A stretch of 41,474 bases of DNA from Actinomycetota bacterium (GTDB taxonomy: Bacteria; Actinomycetota; Nitriliruptoria; Nitriliruptorales; Nitriliruptoraceae), in NCBI GenBank assembly GCA_019348115.1, contig JAHWKB010000003.1:1-41474 (forward strand). The letters run 5' to 3'. Positions within the stretch are counted from its first letter, which is position 1. Each line of letters opens with the position of its first letter. The position numbers were made by a program, and so were the translations under genes. The notes beneath the pieces were generated by a model. That model ran no database searches, was not told where the DNA came from, and saw only the letters and a list, made by a program, of their open reading frames with translations. Below are positions 31,152 through 40,520 of this stretch, piece by piece.

Positions 31152-32051
31152 GTGACCAACACCGTCGCCTCGGTACGCCGCGACCGCCCGGTCGCGTGGC
31201 GGCTCGAGGCCGCGGCGGAGGACCTCGTGTGGTTCGGGGTCAAGCAGGCCGTCGCCTGCGCCTTCCCCGTGGGGTTCTTCCTCCTGCTCGGCCTCTCGCG
31301 GGTGGTGACCGTCCCCGGCCTCGCCCGCTACGACCTCGTCCTCGCCGGCGCCGTCCTGCTCCAGTTGGTCCTCGTGGGGATCGGCTTCGAGACGTGGCGG
31401 GACGTGCGGGTCGCGCTGCGCTTCCACGTGCTCGGACTCGCGCTCGAGCTGTTCAAGACGGCGCCGGCGATCGGTTCGTGGTCCTACCCCGAGCCGGCGC
31501 TCACGAAGCTCGCGACCGTGCCGCTCTACAGCGGCTTCCTCTACGCGGCGGTCGCGTCGTACGTCATCGCGGCGTGGCGGCTCCTGCGGCTGCGCTTCAC
31601 GCGCTACCCGTCGCGCCCGATGGCGCTCGCGGTCGCGGCGGCGATCTACGTGAACTTCTTCACCCACCACTGGCTGCCCGACCTGCGCGGGGTCCTGATG
31701 GGGCTCACCCTGGTCGTCTTCGGGCGGACGCGCGTGCACTTCACCCCGCGCGCGACGGAACGCTGGATGCCGCTGCCACTCGCGTTCGTGCTCATCGGGT
31801 TCTTCGTGTGGGTCGCCGAGAACGTCTCGACGTTCCTCGGCGCGTGGGCATACCCCGACCAGCTCCTCACGTGGCAGGCGGTCCACCTCGGCAAGCTGAC
31901 GTCGTGGTCGCTGCTCGTGATCGTCACGATCGTCGTCGTCGGCGAGCACATGCGCGCCCGCGGGGCCCTCACGTCCCCCCTGCCGCGCCGCGTCCGCGGC
32001 CCGGGCTGGGCGTGGCTCCCCGCGTTCCTCGGTGGACGCCGCTCGGGCTGA
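31152..32051 (+). CDS. DUF817 family membrane protein
   Basis: Multiple TM segments; FELFKTAPAIGSWSYPE-like and YPSRPMALAVAAAIYVNFFTHHWLPDLR motifs. Confidence 0.8.
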   Translation: MTNTVASVRRDRPVAWRLEAAAEDLVWFGVKQAVACAFPVGFFLLLGLSRVVTVPGLARYDLVLAGAVLLQLVLVGIGFETWRDVRVALRFHVLGLALELFKTAPAIGSWSYPEPALTKLATVPLYSGFLYAAVASYVIAAWRLLRLRFTRYPSRPMALAVAAAIYVNFFTHHWLPDLRGVLMGLTLVVFGRTRVHFTPRATERWMPLPLAFVLIGFFVWVAENVSTFLGAWAYPDQLLTWQAVHLGKLTSWSLLVIVTIVVVGEHMRARGALTSPLPRRVRGPGWAWLPAFLGGRRSG

Positions 32052-32056
32052 CGGCG

Positions 32057-32740
32057 CTAGGCCGAGGGCGCCTCGAGGCGCTCCACCGTCCCGTCGGAAG
32101 ACCCCAGGAGCGCCAGGGTCGCGAGCCCGATGAACAGACCCGACTCGGCGACGCCGGGGGTCATCGCGAGCGTCGACTCGAGCGCGGACGGGTCCGCGAT
32201 GCCGCCGCGCATGCGGCAGTCGACGATGGCGTTGCCGTTGTCGGTGAGCGAGAGCTCGCCGCCGGCGCGTCGCTCACTCACCTCGAAGCCCAGCGCCTCC
32301 AGGCGCCGTCGCACCGGCCCGATCGCGAACGGAACGACCTCGACGGGCAGCGGGAAGCTGTCGCCGAGGCGGTCCACGACCTTGTCGGGCGTGGCGATGA
32401 CCACCATGCGGTCGGCGAGCCCCGCGACGACCTTCTCGCGCAGCAGCGCCCCACCGCCGCCCTTGGTGAGGTTCAGGGCGCGGTCGAGCTCGTCGGCACC
32501 GTCGACGCAGAGGTCGAGCCGGTCGACCTCCGCGGGGTCGAGCAGCCCGATCCCGAGCTCGCGGCACCGGGCCGCGGTCGCCTCGGAGGTCGGCACGCCC
32601 TCGACCTCGAGCGCCCGCGCTGCGACCGCCTCGAGGAAGTAGGCGACGGTGGAGCCGGTGCCGAGGCCGAGCCGCATCCCGGACGTCACGAGCTCGGCGG
32701 CGGCCTCGCCGGCGGCCCGCTTGGCACGGTCGGTGGTCAC
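32057..32740 (-). CDS. rpiA: Ribose-5-phosphate isomerase A
   Basis: LGLGTGSTVAYFLEAVA, DLCVDGADELDRALNLTKGGGGALLREKVVA. Confidence 0.95.
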   Translation of the reverse strand: MTTDRAKRAAGEAAAELVTSGMRLGLGTGSTVAYFLEAVAARALEVEGVPTSEATAARCRELGIGLLDPAEVDRLDLCVDGADELDRALNLTKGGGGALLREKVVAGLADRMVVIATPDKVVDRLGDSFPLPVEVVPFAIGPVRRRLEALGFEVSERRAGGELSLTDNGNAIVDCRMRGGIADPSALESTLAMTPGVAESGLFIGLATLALLGSSDGTVERLEAPSA

Positions 32741-32769
32741 GGTGGCTCCTCGGAGGACGAAGGGGACGG

Positions 32770-33567
32770 TCAGGCGTCACCGCGCCACTGGGACAGCAGC
32801 AGCGGCAGCTCGCCGAGCCCCTCGAGCACGATGTCGGGCTCGAGGTCCTCGGGCGGCTCCTGCAGCTGGCCCCACGGGCCGCGCCGCAGCCAGCACGTGC
32901 GCATCCCGGCCGCGGCCGCGGGCAGGATGTCGTTGTCGATGCGGTCCCCGACGTAGAGGACCTGGTCGGGCGAAGGGGCGCCGACGAGCTCCAGGACGGC
33001 CGCGAAGAACGCCGCCGCCGGCTTCTCGGCGCCGAGCTCGGCGCTCGTCACGAGACGGTCGTGGGGCAGGTCGAGCGCGACGAGCTGCTCGTTGCGGCGC
33101 AGCGGCTGGTTGCCGGCGATCGCCACGACGAAGCCCTTCTCGCGCAGCTCGTGCAGGCACGTGGGGACGTCCTGGTAGAGGTCCTCACGCCGGAACCCGC
33201 CGTAGCGGCGTTCGTGCTCGTCCTCGAACTCGTGCCAGTCCACGTTGGGTGCGACGTGCTCGAAGACGTCCTCGTGGTCCCCGCCCTGGGAGATCGCCGC
33301 CCCCATGACCGCGGCGAAGGTGAACGGGGTGGTGCCGATGATGTCGGCCCAGCACGACCACACCCGGGTCTCGTCGATGAGGACCTCGCCGACGTCGAAG
33401 ACGACGACGCGCGGAGCGGGGCCGTCGTGCTCGGGGGCGGGCTCCGGGTCCACCTCGAAGTCGAGGTCGTCGATGTCGTCGGTGTCCCCGCCAGGCGCGT
33501 CGAGCACGCCGGTCGTCGTCGCGTCGTCCGGGCGGTCGAGATCGCCGAGCGTGACGTCATCGGCCAA
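32770..33567 (-). CDS. HAD-superfamily hydrolase
   Basis: VVVFDVGEVLIDE, AIAGNQPL, GAEKPAAAFFAAVLE, LYVGDRIDNDILPAAAAGM. TTG start at 33567 with GAGGGAG upstream. Confidence 0.85.
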   Translation of the reverse strand: MADDVTLGDLDRPDDATTTGVLDAPGGDTDDIDDLDFEVDPEPAPEHDGPAPRVVVFDVGEVLIDETRVWSCWADIIGTTPFTFAAVMGAAISQGGDHEDVFEHVAPNVDWHEFEDEHERRYGGFRREDLYQDVPTCLHELREKGFVVAIAGNQPLRRNEQLVALDLPHDRLVTSAELGAEKPAAAFFAAVLELVGAPSPDQVLYVGDRIDNDILPAAAAGMRTCWLRRGPWGQLQEPPEDLEPDIVLEGLGELPLLLSQWRGDA

Positions 33568-33608
33568 GCGACGGCTCCCTCGTGGTCGTGGGGCCGGACC
33601 GTAGTGGC

Positions 33609-34538
33609 TCAGGACCCCAGCGCGAGGCCGACCAGGCGGTCGCAGAGGTCCTCGAAGGGGATGCCGCCGGCCTGCGCGGCCAGCGGGACGAGCGAGGTCT
33701 CGGTGAGCCCGGGGCAGGTGTCGAGCTCGAGCACCCACGGCGTGCCGTCGCGGTCGACGATGAGGTCGGCGCGGGAGATGTGCCGGCTCCCGATGGCCTC
33801 GAAGGCCGTCGTCGCGGCGTCGGCGCAGGCCGCGAGGACGTCGTCGTCGAGGCGCGCGGGGGCGTGGAACTCGGTGGCGCCGGCGGTGTAGCGGGCGGCG
33901 AAGTCGTAGGCGCCCTCCTTCGGGTGGATCTCGACCGCCGGCAGGGCCTCGCCGTCCAGCACGGTCACCGCGACCTCGGTGCCGGCGACGAAGCGCTCGA
34001 TCAGGACCGCGTCGGCGTAGCTGAACGCCCCGACGATGGCCTGAGGGAGCGAGCTGGCGTCGTCGACGAACGACAGTCCCAGGCTCGACCCGCCGGCCGC
34101 CGGCTTCACCACCAGGGGGGTGCCGAGCTCGTCGGCGATCCGGGTCACGGCCGCAGCGGCGCCCATCTCGCGGAAGGCCTGCTGGGACAGGGTCACCGCC
34201 GGCGGCACCGCCAGCCCGGCGCGCCGGTAGAGGCCCTGGGCGATGGGCTTGTTCCACGCCAGCGAGGACGCGAGGACGTCCGGGCCCGTGTACGGGATCT
34301 CGAGGACCTCGAGGATGGACTGGATCGTGCCGTCCTCGCCGGCGGAGCCGTGGAGCGCGAGGAAGGCCACGTCGAAGCCACCGGCGGCGAGCGTCTTCAC
34401 CAGCTGGGCGTCGACGTCGAGTCGGGTCACCTGGTGGCCGCGGTCGCCGAGCGCGTCGGCGACGCGGCTGCCGGACCGGAGCGACACCTCACGCTCGAAC
34501 GAGATGCCGCCGGACAGGACCGCGACGGAGCTGGGCAT
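33609..34538 (-). CDS. ddl: D-alanine--D-alanine ligase family
   Basis: VAVLSGGISFEREVSLRSG, FLALHGSAGEDGTIQSILEVLEIPYTG, ELDTCPGLTETSLVPL. Confidence 0.93.
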   Translation of the reverse strand: MPSSVAVLSGGISFEREVSLRSGSRVADALGDRGHQVTRLDVDAQLVKTLAAGGFDVAFLALHGSAGEDGTIQSILEVLEIPYTGPDVLASSLAWNKPIAQGLYRRAGLAVPPAVTLSQQAFREMGAAAAVTRIADELGTPLVVKPAAGGSSLGLSFVDDASSLPQAIVGAFSYADAVLIERFVAGTEVAVTVLDGEALPAVEIHPKEGAYDFAARYTAGATEFHAPARLDDDVLAACADAATTAFEAIGSRHISRADLIVDRDGTPWVLELDTCPGLTETSLVPLAAQAGGIPFEDLCDRLVGLALGS

Positions 34539-34571
34539 GGACGTCCTTCTGCTTCTGGGGTCGTGGTCGGG

Positions 34572-35870
34572 TCAGCCGCCCTGGCTGGCGATGCCGGAGC
34601 CACCGCGGCGCTGCGAGGTCGCCTCGGGGGCGTCGTCGCCGTAGACGGCGCGGACGAGCTCGAGCTCGCGGGTGAGGAGCTCCCCGAGCCGGGCGACCCC
34701 CTCGCGGATGCGGTCGGGCGGCGGGAACGAGTAGCACAGGCGCAGCTGCTCGCCGCCGGCGCCGTCGCCGTAGAAGCCGCGCCCCGGCACGTAGGCGACC
34801 CGGGCGTTGATGGCCTTGGCGAGGAGGTCGGAGGTGTCGAAGCCGCGCGGGACGGTCATCCACACGTAGAAGCCGCCCGACGGCACCGTCCAGCTGACGC
34901 CCGGGGGCATCTCCTCGTCGAGGGCACCGAGCATCGTCTCGGCGCGCTCGCGGTAGACCTCGACGAAGCGCTTGACCTGGTCCTGCCACGGCTGGGTGGC
35001 GAACCACGTCTCGACGATCATCTGCGTGAGGTTCGGCGGGCACAGGTCGGCCGCCTCGCGCAGGAGGACCAGCTTGTCGCGGACGGCGCGTGGCGCCGCG
35101 ACCCACCCGGTCCGGGCGCCCGGCGCGAACGTCTTCGACACCGTCCCGACGTAGATGACGCGCTCCGGCACGAGCGAGCGGATCGACGGGTAGGTGCGCC
35201 CCTCGAAGTCGAGGAGCCCGTACGGGTTGTCCTCGAGGATGAGGAGGTCGTGCTCCTCCGCCAGCTCGGCGAGGCGGTGCCGGCGCTCGACCGAGAGGCT
35301 CACCCCGGCCGGGTTCTGGTGGTTCGGGATGGTGTAGACGAGCTCGACCCGGCGCCCCTCCGCCCGGACGGCGGCGATGGCGTCCTCGAGGAGGTCGATG
35401 CGCATGCCGTCGGCGTCCATCGCGACGTGCCGGACGTCGGCCTGGTGGCTCGCGAACGCGCCCAGCGCCCCGACGTAGGTCGGACCTTCGGCGAGGACGA
35501 CGTCACCGGCGTCGATGAAGCACTTGGCGATGAGCTCGAGGGCCTGCTGGCCGCCGACGGTCACCACCAGGTCGTCGGCGTGCGCCGGCACACCCTCGTG
35601 GCGCATGACCTCGACGAGCTGCTCGCGGAGCTCGGCCCGGCCCTGCCCGCCGCCGTACTGGAACGCGACCGGCCCGGAGTCCCGGATCACCCGGGCGACG
35701 ACGTCCTCCACGGCGCTGAAGTCGAGCGCCTCGGTGTACGGCATCCCGCCGGCGAACGACACGACCTCGGGGCGCGACACGACCGAGAACAGCGCGCGGA
35801 TCTCGGAGGCGCGCATCCCCCGGACGCGGCTCGCGTACCGCTCGAGGTACGGATCGGTGTCGAGGCGCAA
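34572..35870 (-). CDS. PLP-dependent aminotransferase (class I/II, aromatic/2-aminoadipate type)
   Basis: VSFAGGMPYTEALDF, QYGGGQGRAELREQL, IPNHQNPAGVSLS, YVGTVSKTFAPGARTGWV. Probable TTG start at 35870. Confidence 0.88.
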   Translation of the reverse strand: MRLDTDPYLERYASRVRGMRASEIRALFSVVSRPEVVSFAGGMPYTEALDFSAVEDVVARVIRDSGPVAFQYGGGQGRAELREQLVEVMRHEGVPAHADDLVVTVGGQQALELIAKCFIDAGDVVLAEGPTYVGALGAFASHQADVRHVAMDADGMRIDLLEDAIAAVRAEGRRVELVYTIPNHQNPAGVSLSVERRHRLAELAEEHDLLILEDNPYGLLDFEGRTYPSIRSLVPERVIYVGTVSKTFAPGARTGWVAAPRAVRDKLVLLREAADLCPPNLTQMIVETWFATQPWQDQVKRFVEVYRERAETMLGALDEEMPPGVSWTVPSGGFYVWMTVPRGFDTSDLLAKAINARVAYVPGRGFYGDGAGGEQLRLCYSFPPPDRIREGVARLGELLTRELELVRAVYGDDAPEATSQRRGGSGIASQGG

Positions 35871-35933
35871 CGGGACTCCGCATCGCGTCTGGGTAGGCTC
35901 GGTCGAGCGTAGCCGTGGTGCCGGGAGGGCCAG

Positions 35934-36140
35934 ATGACCGACAAGCCCGTCCTCGAGGCCGAGGTCGAGCACTTCGAGCACGAGGCCCGCCGCATCGCCG
36001 CCGGGGGCTGGCGCCGCGCGGTCATCGGCGTCGCCATCGGCGCGGCCGCCGGCCTCGCCGCCGCGCTCGTGCTGCCCCGCGACGAGGGCCCGCGCCGCAC
36101 GCGTGACCTCGAGCGACCGACGCCGTTCTCGGCGGACTGA
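35934..36140 (+). CDS. Small single-TM protein
   Basis: MTDKPVLEAEVEHFEHEARRIAAGGWRRAVIGVAIGAAAGLAAALVLPRDEG; 68 aa. Confidence 0.55.
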   Translation: MTDKPVLEAEVEHFEHEARRIAAGGWRRAVIGVAIGAAAGLAAALVLPRDEGPRRTRDLERPTPFSAD

Positions 36141-36142
36141 CC

Positions 36143-36895
36143 GTGGGGACACGTCGGTGCACCCCGGTCACGGGTGGCGACGTGGAGGACCTCCCCGATG
36201 CCTGCCAGGTGTGCCTGTTCTGGGAGCTCGGTCGGCCGCGTCCCGACCCGCGCGGCACGCTCCGCTCCGACGAGCTCGCCGGCGACCCGGCCATGCAGAA
36301 GCAGGCGTGGTGGTCGTCGCAGGTGCTGGAGGAGCAACCGCCGGGGCGGGTCGTCCGGATCGGGGACGAGCTCGCGGGCTACGCGCTCTTCGCGCCCCCC
36401 GGCCGGCTCGCGCCGCGCAAGGCGCCGGCGCCCACGGCCTCCGAGGACGCGCTCCTCCTGGCGACGCTCTGGGTCGACCCGGTCCACCGCGAGCACGGCA
36501 TCGGACGCATGCTCATCCAGGCAGCCCTGAAGGAGGCGATCCGGCTCGACCTCGACGCGGTCGAGGTCTACGGCGACCGACGCTTCCGGGAGCAGGACTG
36601 CGTGCTCCCCGCGATGTGGCTGGTGCACGAGGGCTTCGAGGTGCACCGCGAGCACCCGCGCTACCCCCTCCTGCGGATGGACACGAAGCGCACGGCGCGA
36701 TGGACCGACACGCTCGAGCACGCCCTCGACGACATCCGTGCGGCGCTGCCTCGTCGGGTGCCCGTGCCGGTCCCGACGCCCACGCCCGTGCCGGAGGGCG
36801 TCCCCGCCCCGCAGCGGAGCACCCCCCAGCAGCGCTGCGCTACGGGATCGGGTGGCGGTAGCGGAACAGCGCGGGCCCCTCGGGGGTGTGGCTGA
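36143..36895 (+). CDS. GNAT family N-acetyltransferase
   Basis: LLLATLWVDPVHREHGIGRMLIQAALKEAIRLDLDAVEVYG acetyl-CoA-binding region. Confidence 0.85.
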   Translation: MGTRRCTPVTGGDVEDLPDACQVCLFWELGRPRPDPRGTLRSDELAGDPAMQKQAWWSSQVLEEQPPGRVVRIGDELAGYALFAPPGRLAPRKAPAPTASEDALLLATLWVDPVHREHGIGRMLIQAALKEAIRLDLDAVEVYGDRRFREQDCVLPAMWLVHEGFEVHREHPRYPLLRMDTKRTARWTDTLEHALDDIRAALPRRVPVPVPTPTPVPEGVPAPQRSTPQQRCATGSGGGSGTARAPRGCG

Positions 36896-38048
36896 CCCAG
36901 TAGATGCGGTCGTCGCCGCCGATCGCGGCGTCCCCGCCGTTCACGAGGCCCCAGTGCTCGGGCACGAGCTCCGGCGGCAGGTGGACCGCCGCGATCGTCC
37001 CGTCGAGCCGGACGGCGTGCAGGACGACGCCTCCGGGCTCGACGGTCCGGTCGAGCCAGTCCAGCGGCCCGCTCCCCGGACGCTCCAGGACCGTCGCCCC
37101 CACGCGCAGCCGCGTCGGCGTCTGCTGCCACACGCCGACGCCGTCGTCGCCGGTGCGGTGCCAGATGACCCGGCCGTCACCGAGGCGTGCCTCGAACGTC
37201 GCGCCGCCGTCCCCGTGGACGTCGTAGCGGAGCACCATCCCGTCGGGTGCGACGTCGCGCTCCACGTCGCCGGCGCGCTGCTCCGGCATCCGGAGGATGC
37301 GCCCACCGAGCTCGACGACCGGCTGCCAGCGTTGACGGTCCGGGGCCGAGGTCTGCTGCTGCCAGGCGAAGCCGTCGGCGAAGAGGAACCCGGTCGCGAG
37401 CCCGTCGTCGTTCTCTCTCGCGCCCACGACGGTCCCGTCCTCCTCGAGGACGATGACGACCGTCAGGCCCAGCCCGGGCGCTGCGGCTCCGGGGGTCATG
37501 GCGTTGACGTAGATGCGGTCGTCGGGACCCCACTGGAGCGTGTTGATCGCGACGCCGCCCGGACCCCGCAGGACCTCGACCGGCATGCCCAGCGAGGTCC
37601 AGCCCTCGTCGTCGGGGTGCTTCACGACGATCCCACCGCGTTCCGGGTGCTGGAACACCGTGACGATCGCGCCGTCCGCACGCACGTCGGTGAGGAACGG
37701 TCCCCCCGGGTGGCCGAGGAGCCGCGAGACGAGCTCGACGTCGTCGTCCGTCGCGACGACGAGGTCGGCGTCGTCGACCACCGCGCCGGGCTCGATCCGC
37801 GCCCACCCGGGTTCCGGGGCGCGACCGTCCTCGATGCCGTCGAGGGGCTCGCGCTCGCCGCCGCCGCCGGCGAGCGACGCCATGGCGCCGACGCCGAGCG
37901 CGGCCACGAGCAGCACCGCGACGACGGGGGTCGCGCGTCGGACCGCGCGCTGCCGTCGGCCGCGTCGCCAGACCTCGACGGTGTCGACGGGCGACGGATC
38001 GACGGCGCCGACCGCGCGCTCCAGGCGCGTCTGCAGCTCAGTGGACAT
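36840..38048 (-). CDS. Single-TM protein downstream of the sigma factor, candidate anti-sigma/regulator with extracytoplasmic domain
   Basis: Cytoplasmic N-terminus, [24 protein letters not shown]; start overlaps the ECF sigma 3' end. Confidence 0.6.
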   Translation of the reverse strand: MSTELQTRLERAVGAVDPSPVDTVEVWRRGRRQRAVRRATPVVAVLLVAALGVGAMASLAGGGGEREPLDGIEDGRAPEPGWARIEPGAVVDDADLVVATDDDVELVSRLLGHPGGPFLTDVRADGAIVTVFQHPERGGIVVKHPDDEGWTSLGMPVEVLRGPGGVAINTLQWGPDDRIYVNAMTPGAAAPGLGLTVVIVLEEDGTVVGARENDDGLATGFLFADGFAWQQQTSAPDRQRWQPVVELGGRILRMPEQRAGDVERDVAPDGMVLRYDVHGDGGATFEARLGDGRVIWHRTGDDGVGVWQQTPTRLRVGATVLERPGSGPLDWLDRTVEPGGVVLHAVRLDGTIAAVHLPPELVPEHWGLVNGGDAAIGGDDRIYWVSHTPEGPALFRYRHPIP

Positions 38049-38580
38049 GGAGCGTCTCCTCGTCCTCGCCGGCGATGTCGTCGCCGAGCACGTCCTGGAG
38101 GGTGCGGGTCGCCCGGTGGTGGAGGGACTTCACGGCGGACAGGGACAGCCCGAGGGCGTCGGCGATGTCCTGCAGCGGGAGGTCGGCGTAGTAGCGCAGG
38201 ACCACGACGCTGCGCTGCTTGGGGTTGAGGCGGGCGACCGCCCGGCGGACCGCGACGCCGGCGGCCGCGTCGGGGTCGACGTGGTGGCCGAGCGCGTCGG
38301 CCTGGACCCGCGTGTAGGCCCGCCGGGCGGCGACCCGGCGACGGAAGTGGCTGGTCGCGAGGTTGATCGCGACCCGGTGGGCCCAGGCCCCGGGAGCGGC
38401 CATGCGGCTCACCTGCTCCCAGTCGCGGCACACCCGGACGAGGGTCTCCTGCGCCAGCTCCTCGGCGACGTCGCGGTCACCGCAGTACAGCCACAGCGTC
38501 CCGACGAGCCGGCCGTGGTGGACGGCGATGAACTCGTCGAGCTCGGTCGGGGGCGGTCGTCGGCCCGTCCAGCTGGTCAC
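38038..38580 (-). CDS. ECF RNA polymerase sigma factor
   Basis: Sigma2 DRDVAEELAQETLVRVCRDWEQV; sigma4 LNPKQRSVVVLRYYADLPLQDIADALGLSLSAVKSLHHRATRTL. GTG start at 38580. Confidence 0.92.
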   Translation of the reverse strand: MTSWTGRRPPPTELDEFIAVHHGRLVGTLWLYCGDRDVAEELAQETLVRVCRDWEQVSRMAAPGAWAHRVAINLATSHFRRRVAARRAYTRVQADALGHHVDPDAAAGVAVRRAVARLNPKQRSVVVLRYYADLPLQDIADALGLSLSAVKSLHHRATRTLQDVLGDDIAGEDEETLHVH

Positions 38581-38668
38581 GTGGTCCCTCGTCGCGCGGG
38601 TGTGCGTCGGAGGAGGGACGCACCAGCACCCCGGAAGGTCGCGCGGGGATGGAGTATCGCCGGGACCG

Positions 38669-39799
38669 TCAGGCGGAGCGGTCCTCGCTCGCGGACGCGA
38701 TGGACGCGCTGGCCGGCGTCGCATCGCCCGTCGGCGCCTCACCGACGACGAAGGTGACGAGCGCGTCGGTGAGCGCCTGGGCGATGAGCCCCTGGTGGTC
38801 CGGGTCACGGAGGAGGCGTCCCTCCTCGGGGTGCGTCAGGAAGCCGGGCTCGACGATGACCGCCGGAGCCCGCGACTCGCGCAGCAGCGTCGAGGTCGAC
38901 GGGTGCGTGCGGCAGTTCGGCGTGCCCGTCCGCGCCACGATGTTGTCCACGGTGAGCTGGGCGAGGCGCCGGCCCCGCTCCGACACGAACGTGTCCTGAC
39001 CGTAGTAGTAGGCCGCGGCGCCGTGGGCCGCGGGCGAGGCGAGCCCGTTGAGGTGCACCGACAGGATCGCCTCGACCTCCTCGGTGTTGGCGAGGGCGGC
39101 ACGCTCGGACGAGCTCGGCGCCGTCAGCGGCCCCCGCGACAGCACGACCCGGGCACCGAGGGCCGACAGGCGGCCGGCGACGCGGTTCACGATGTCCCAG
39201 GTGATCTCGTGCTCGGGTGTGCCGTCGTCCGCGACGAGCCCCGGGTGCTCGACGGAGTGGCCGGGGTCGAGCATGACCCGGGCGCCGGCGATCGAGACGC
39301 GCTTGCGGAAGCGCAGCGCCTCGCGCTCCTTCACCGCGAAGGCCGGCGCCTCCTGGTGCTGGCGGTGCAGCCGCTTCAGTGCGTCGATCGTCGACGGACC
39401 GGCGATGCCGTCGACCTGCACGCCCATGTTCACCTGGAACTCGCGCAGGGCCTCGAACGTCGACGCGCCGAAGACGCCGTCCGCGTGCCCGGTGTCGAAC
39501 CCCAGGCGGTTGAGGCGCCGCTGGAGGTCGCGCACGTCGTCGCCGCGCAGCATCGGCCGGGTCAGGTAGAGCATCCGGTCGCCCAGCTCGTAGCCCGCCT
39601 CGACGAGCGAGCGCCACGTGTCCTCCCCGACGACGCCGTCGGCGGTGAGACCGCGGCGCTGCTGGAACACGCGGACGGCCTGGTGGGTGTTGCGGCCGAA
39701 GATCCCGGGGTCGTCGTCGCACGGGTAGCCGAGGTCCTCGAGCCGTCGCTGGATGTCGAGGACCTCGGGGCCTGCGGCGCCGACGCTGATGAGCTGCAT
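38669..39799 (-). CDS. CwlM-like protein: two PG-binding domains plus N-acetylmuramoyl-L-alanine amidase (amidase_3)
   Basis: VLDIQRRLEDLGYPCDDDPGIFG..., DVRDLQRRLNRLGFDTGHADGVFG..., LDPGHS, EHEITWDIV, ILSVHLNG, VIVEPGFLTHPEE. No signal peptide. Confidence 0.88.
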   Translation of the reverse strand: MQLISVGAAGPEVLDIQRRLEDLGYPCDDDPGIFGRNTHQAVRVFQQRRGLTADGVVGEDTWRSLVEAGYELGDRMLYLTRPMLRGDDVRDLQRRLNRLGFDTGHADGVFGASTFEALREFQVNMGVQVDGIAGPSTIDALKRLHRQHQEAPAFAVKEREALRFRKRVSIAGARVMLDPGHSVEHPGLVADDGTPEHEITWDIVNRVAGRLSALGARVVLSRGPLTAPSSSERAALANTEEVEAILSVHLNGLASPAAHGAAAYYYGQDTFVSERGRRLAQLTVDNIVARTGTPNCRTHPSTSTLLRESRAPAVIVEPGFLTHPEEGRLLRDPDHQGLIAQALTDALVTFVVGEAPTGDATPASASIASASEDRSA

Positions 39800-39892
39800 G
39801 GGTGCCGACTGTAGGGCGCGGCCCCGGGCGGCCCGGGGTGGACGTTGGAGGGTGGGGGCGCGGAACCTCCGGACGGCCCCGATACTGCTCCC

Positions 39893-40495
39893 ATGAGCCT
39901 CCTCGACGCGCTGGTGTACGCCGGGACCGTGACGTTCGCGGTCACGGGCGCGCTCCAGGGCGTGGCGAAGCGGTTCGACCTCGTCGGCGTGCTCATCCTC
40001 GCCGCCGTGACGGCCGTGGGCGGCGGGTCCGTCCGGGACCTCGTGAGCGGGGTCATCCCGCCGCCCGCGCTCCTGAACGAACCGCTCCTGTGGGCGATCT
40101 TCGTCGCCGGGCTGGTCGTCTTCTTCACCCACCGCTGGATCCCCGAGGGGCGGGCCCTCTACGCCTTCGACACCGTGAGCCTCGCGATCTTCGCGGCGCT
40201 GGGTGCCGAGCGCGGGCTCGAGGTCGGCTTCGGGTTCTGGGGGACGCTCTTCGCCGGTGTCGTGTCCGGCGTCGGTGGCGGTGTCATCCGCGACCTCCTG
40301 TCGGGCGAGGTCCCCGGCATCCTCTACCGCTCCGGGGACTTCTACGCCTCGGCCGCGGCCGGTGGCGCGATCGCGGTCTACGCCCTCCACGGCACCGACC
40401 AGTCGGTGGCGCTGATCGCCGGCTCCGCCGTCACCGTGGCGCTCCGGGTGGGGAGCCGTCTCGCGGACCTGCAGCTTCCGACGCCGCGGACGTGA
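39893..40495 (+). CDS. TRIC/UPF0126 (YicG-type) membrane protein
   Basis: VTFAVTGALQGVAKRFDLVGVLILAAVTAVGGGSVRDLV and VVSGVGGGVIRDLLSGEVPGIL. Confidence 0.92.
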   Translation: MSLLDALVYAGTVTFAVTGALQGVAKRFDLVGVLILAAVTAVGGGSVRDLVSGVIPPPALLNEPLLWAIFVAGLVVFFTHRWIPEGRALYAFDTVSLAIFAALGAERGLEVGFGFWGTLFAGVVSGVGGGVIRDLLSGEVPGILYRSGDFYASAAAGGAIAVYALHGTDQSVALIAGSAVTVALRVGSRLADLQLPTPRT

Positions 40496-40520
40496 GGCCC
40501 GCCCGCCGGCGAGGTGTCGA

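Noticed and set aside
38943-38951. TTGTCCACG DnaA-like box in the cwlM-like gene
   Set aside because: Single 8/9 match within coding sequence; not clustered.
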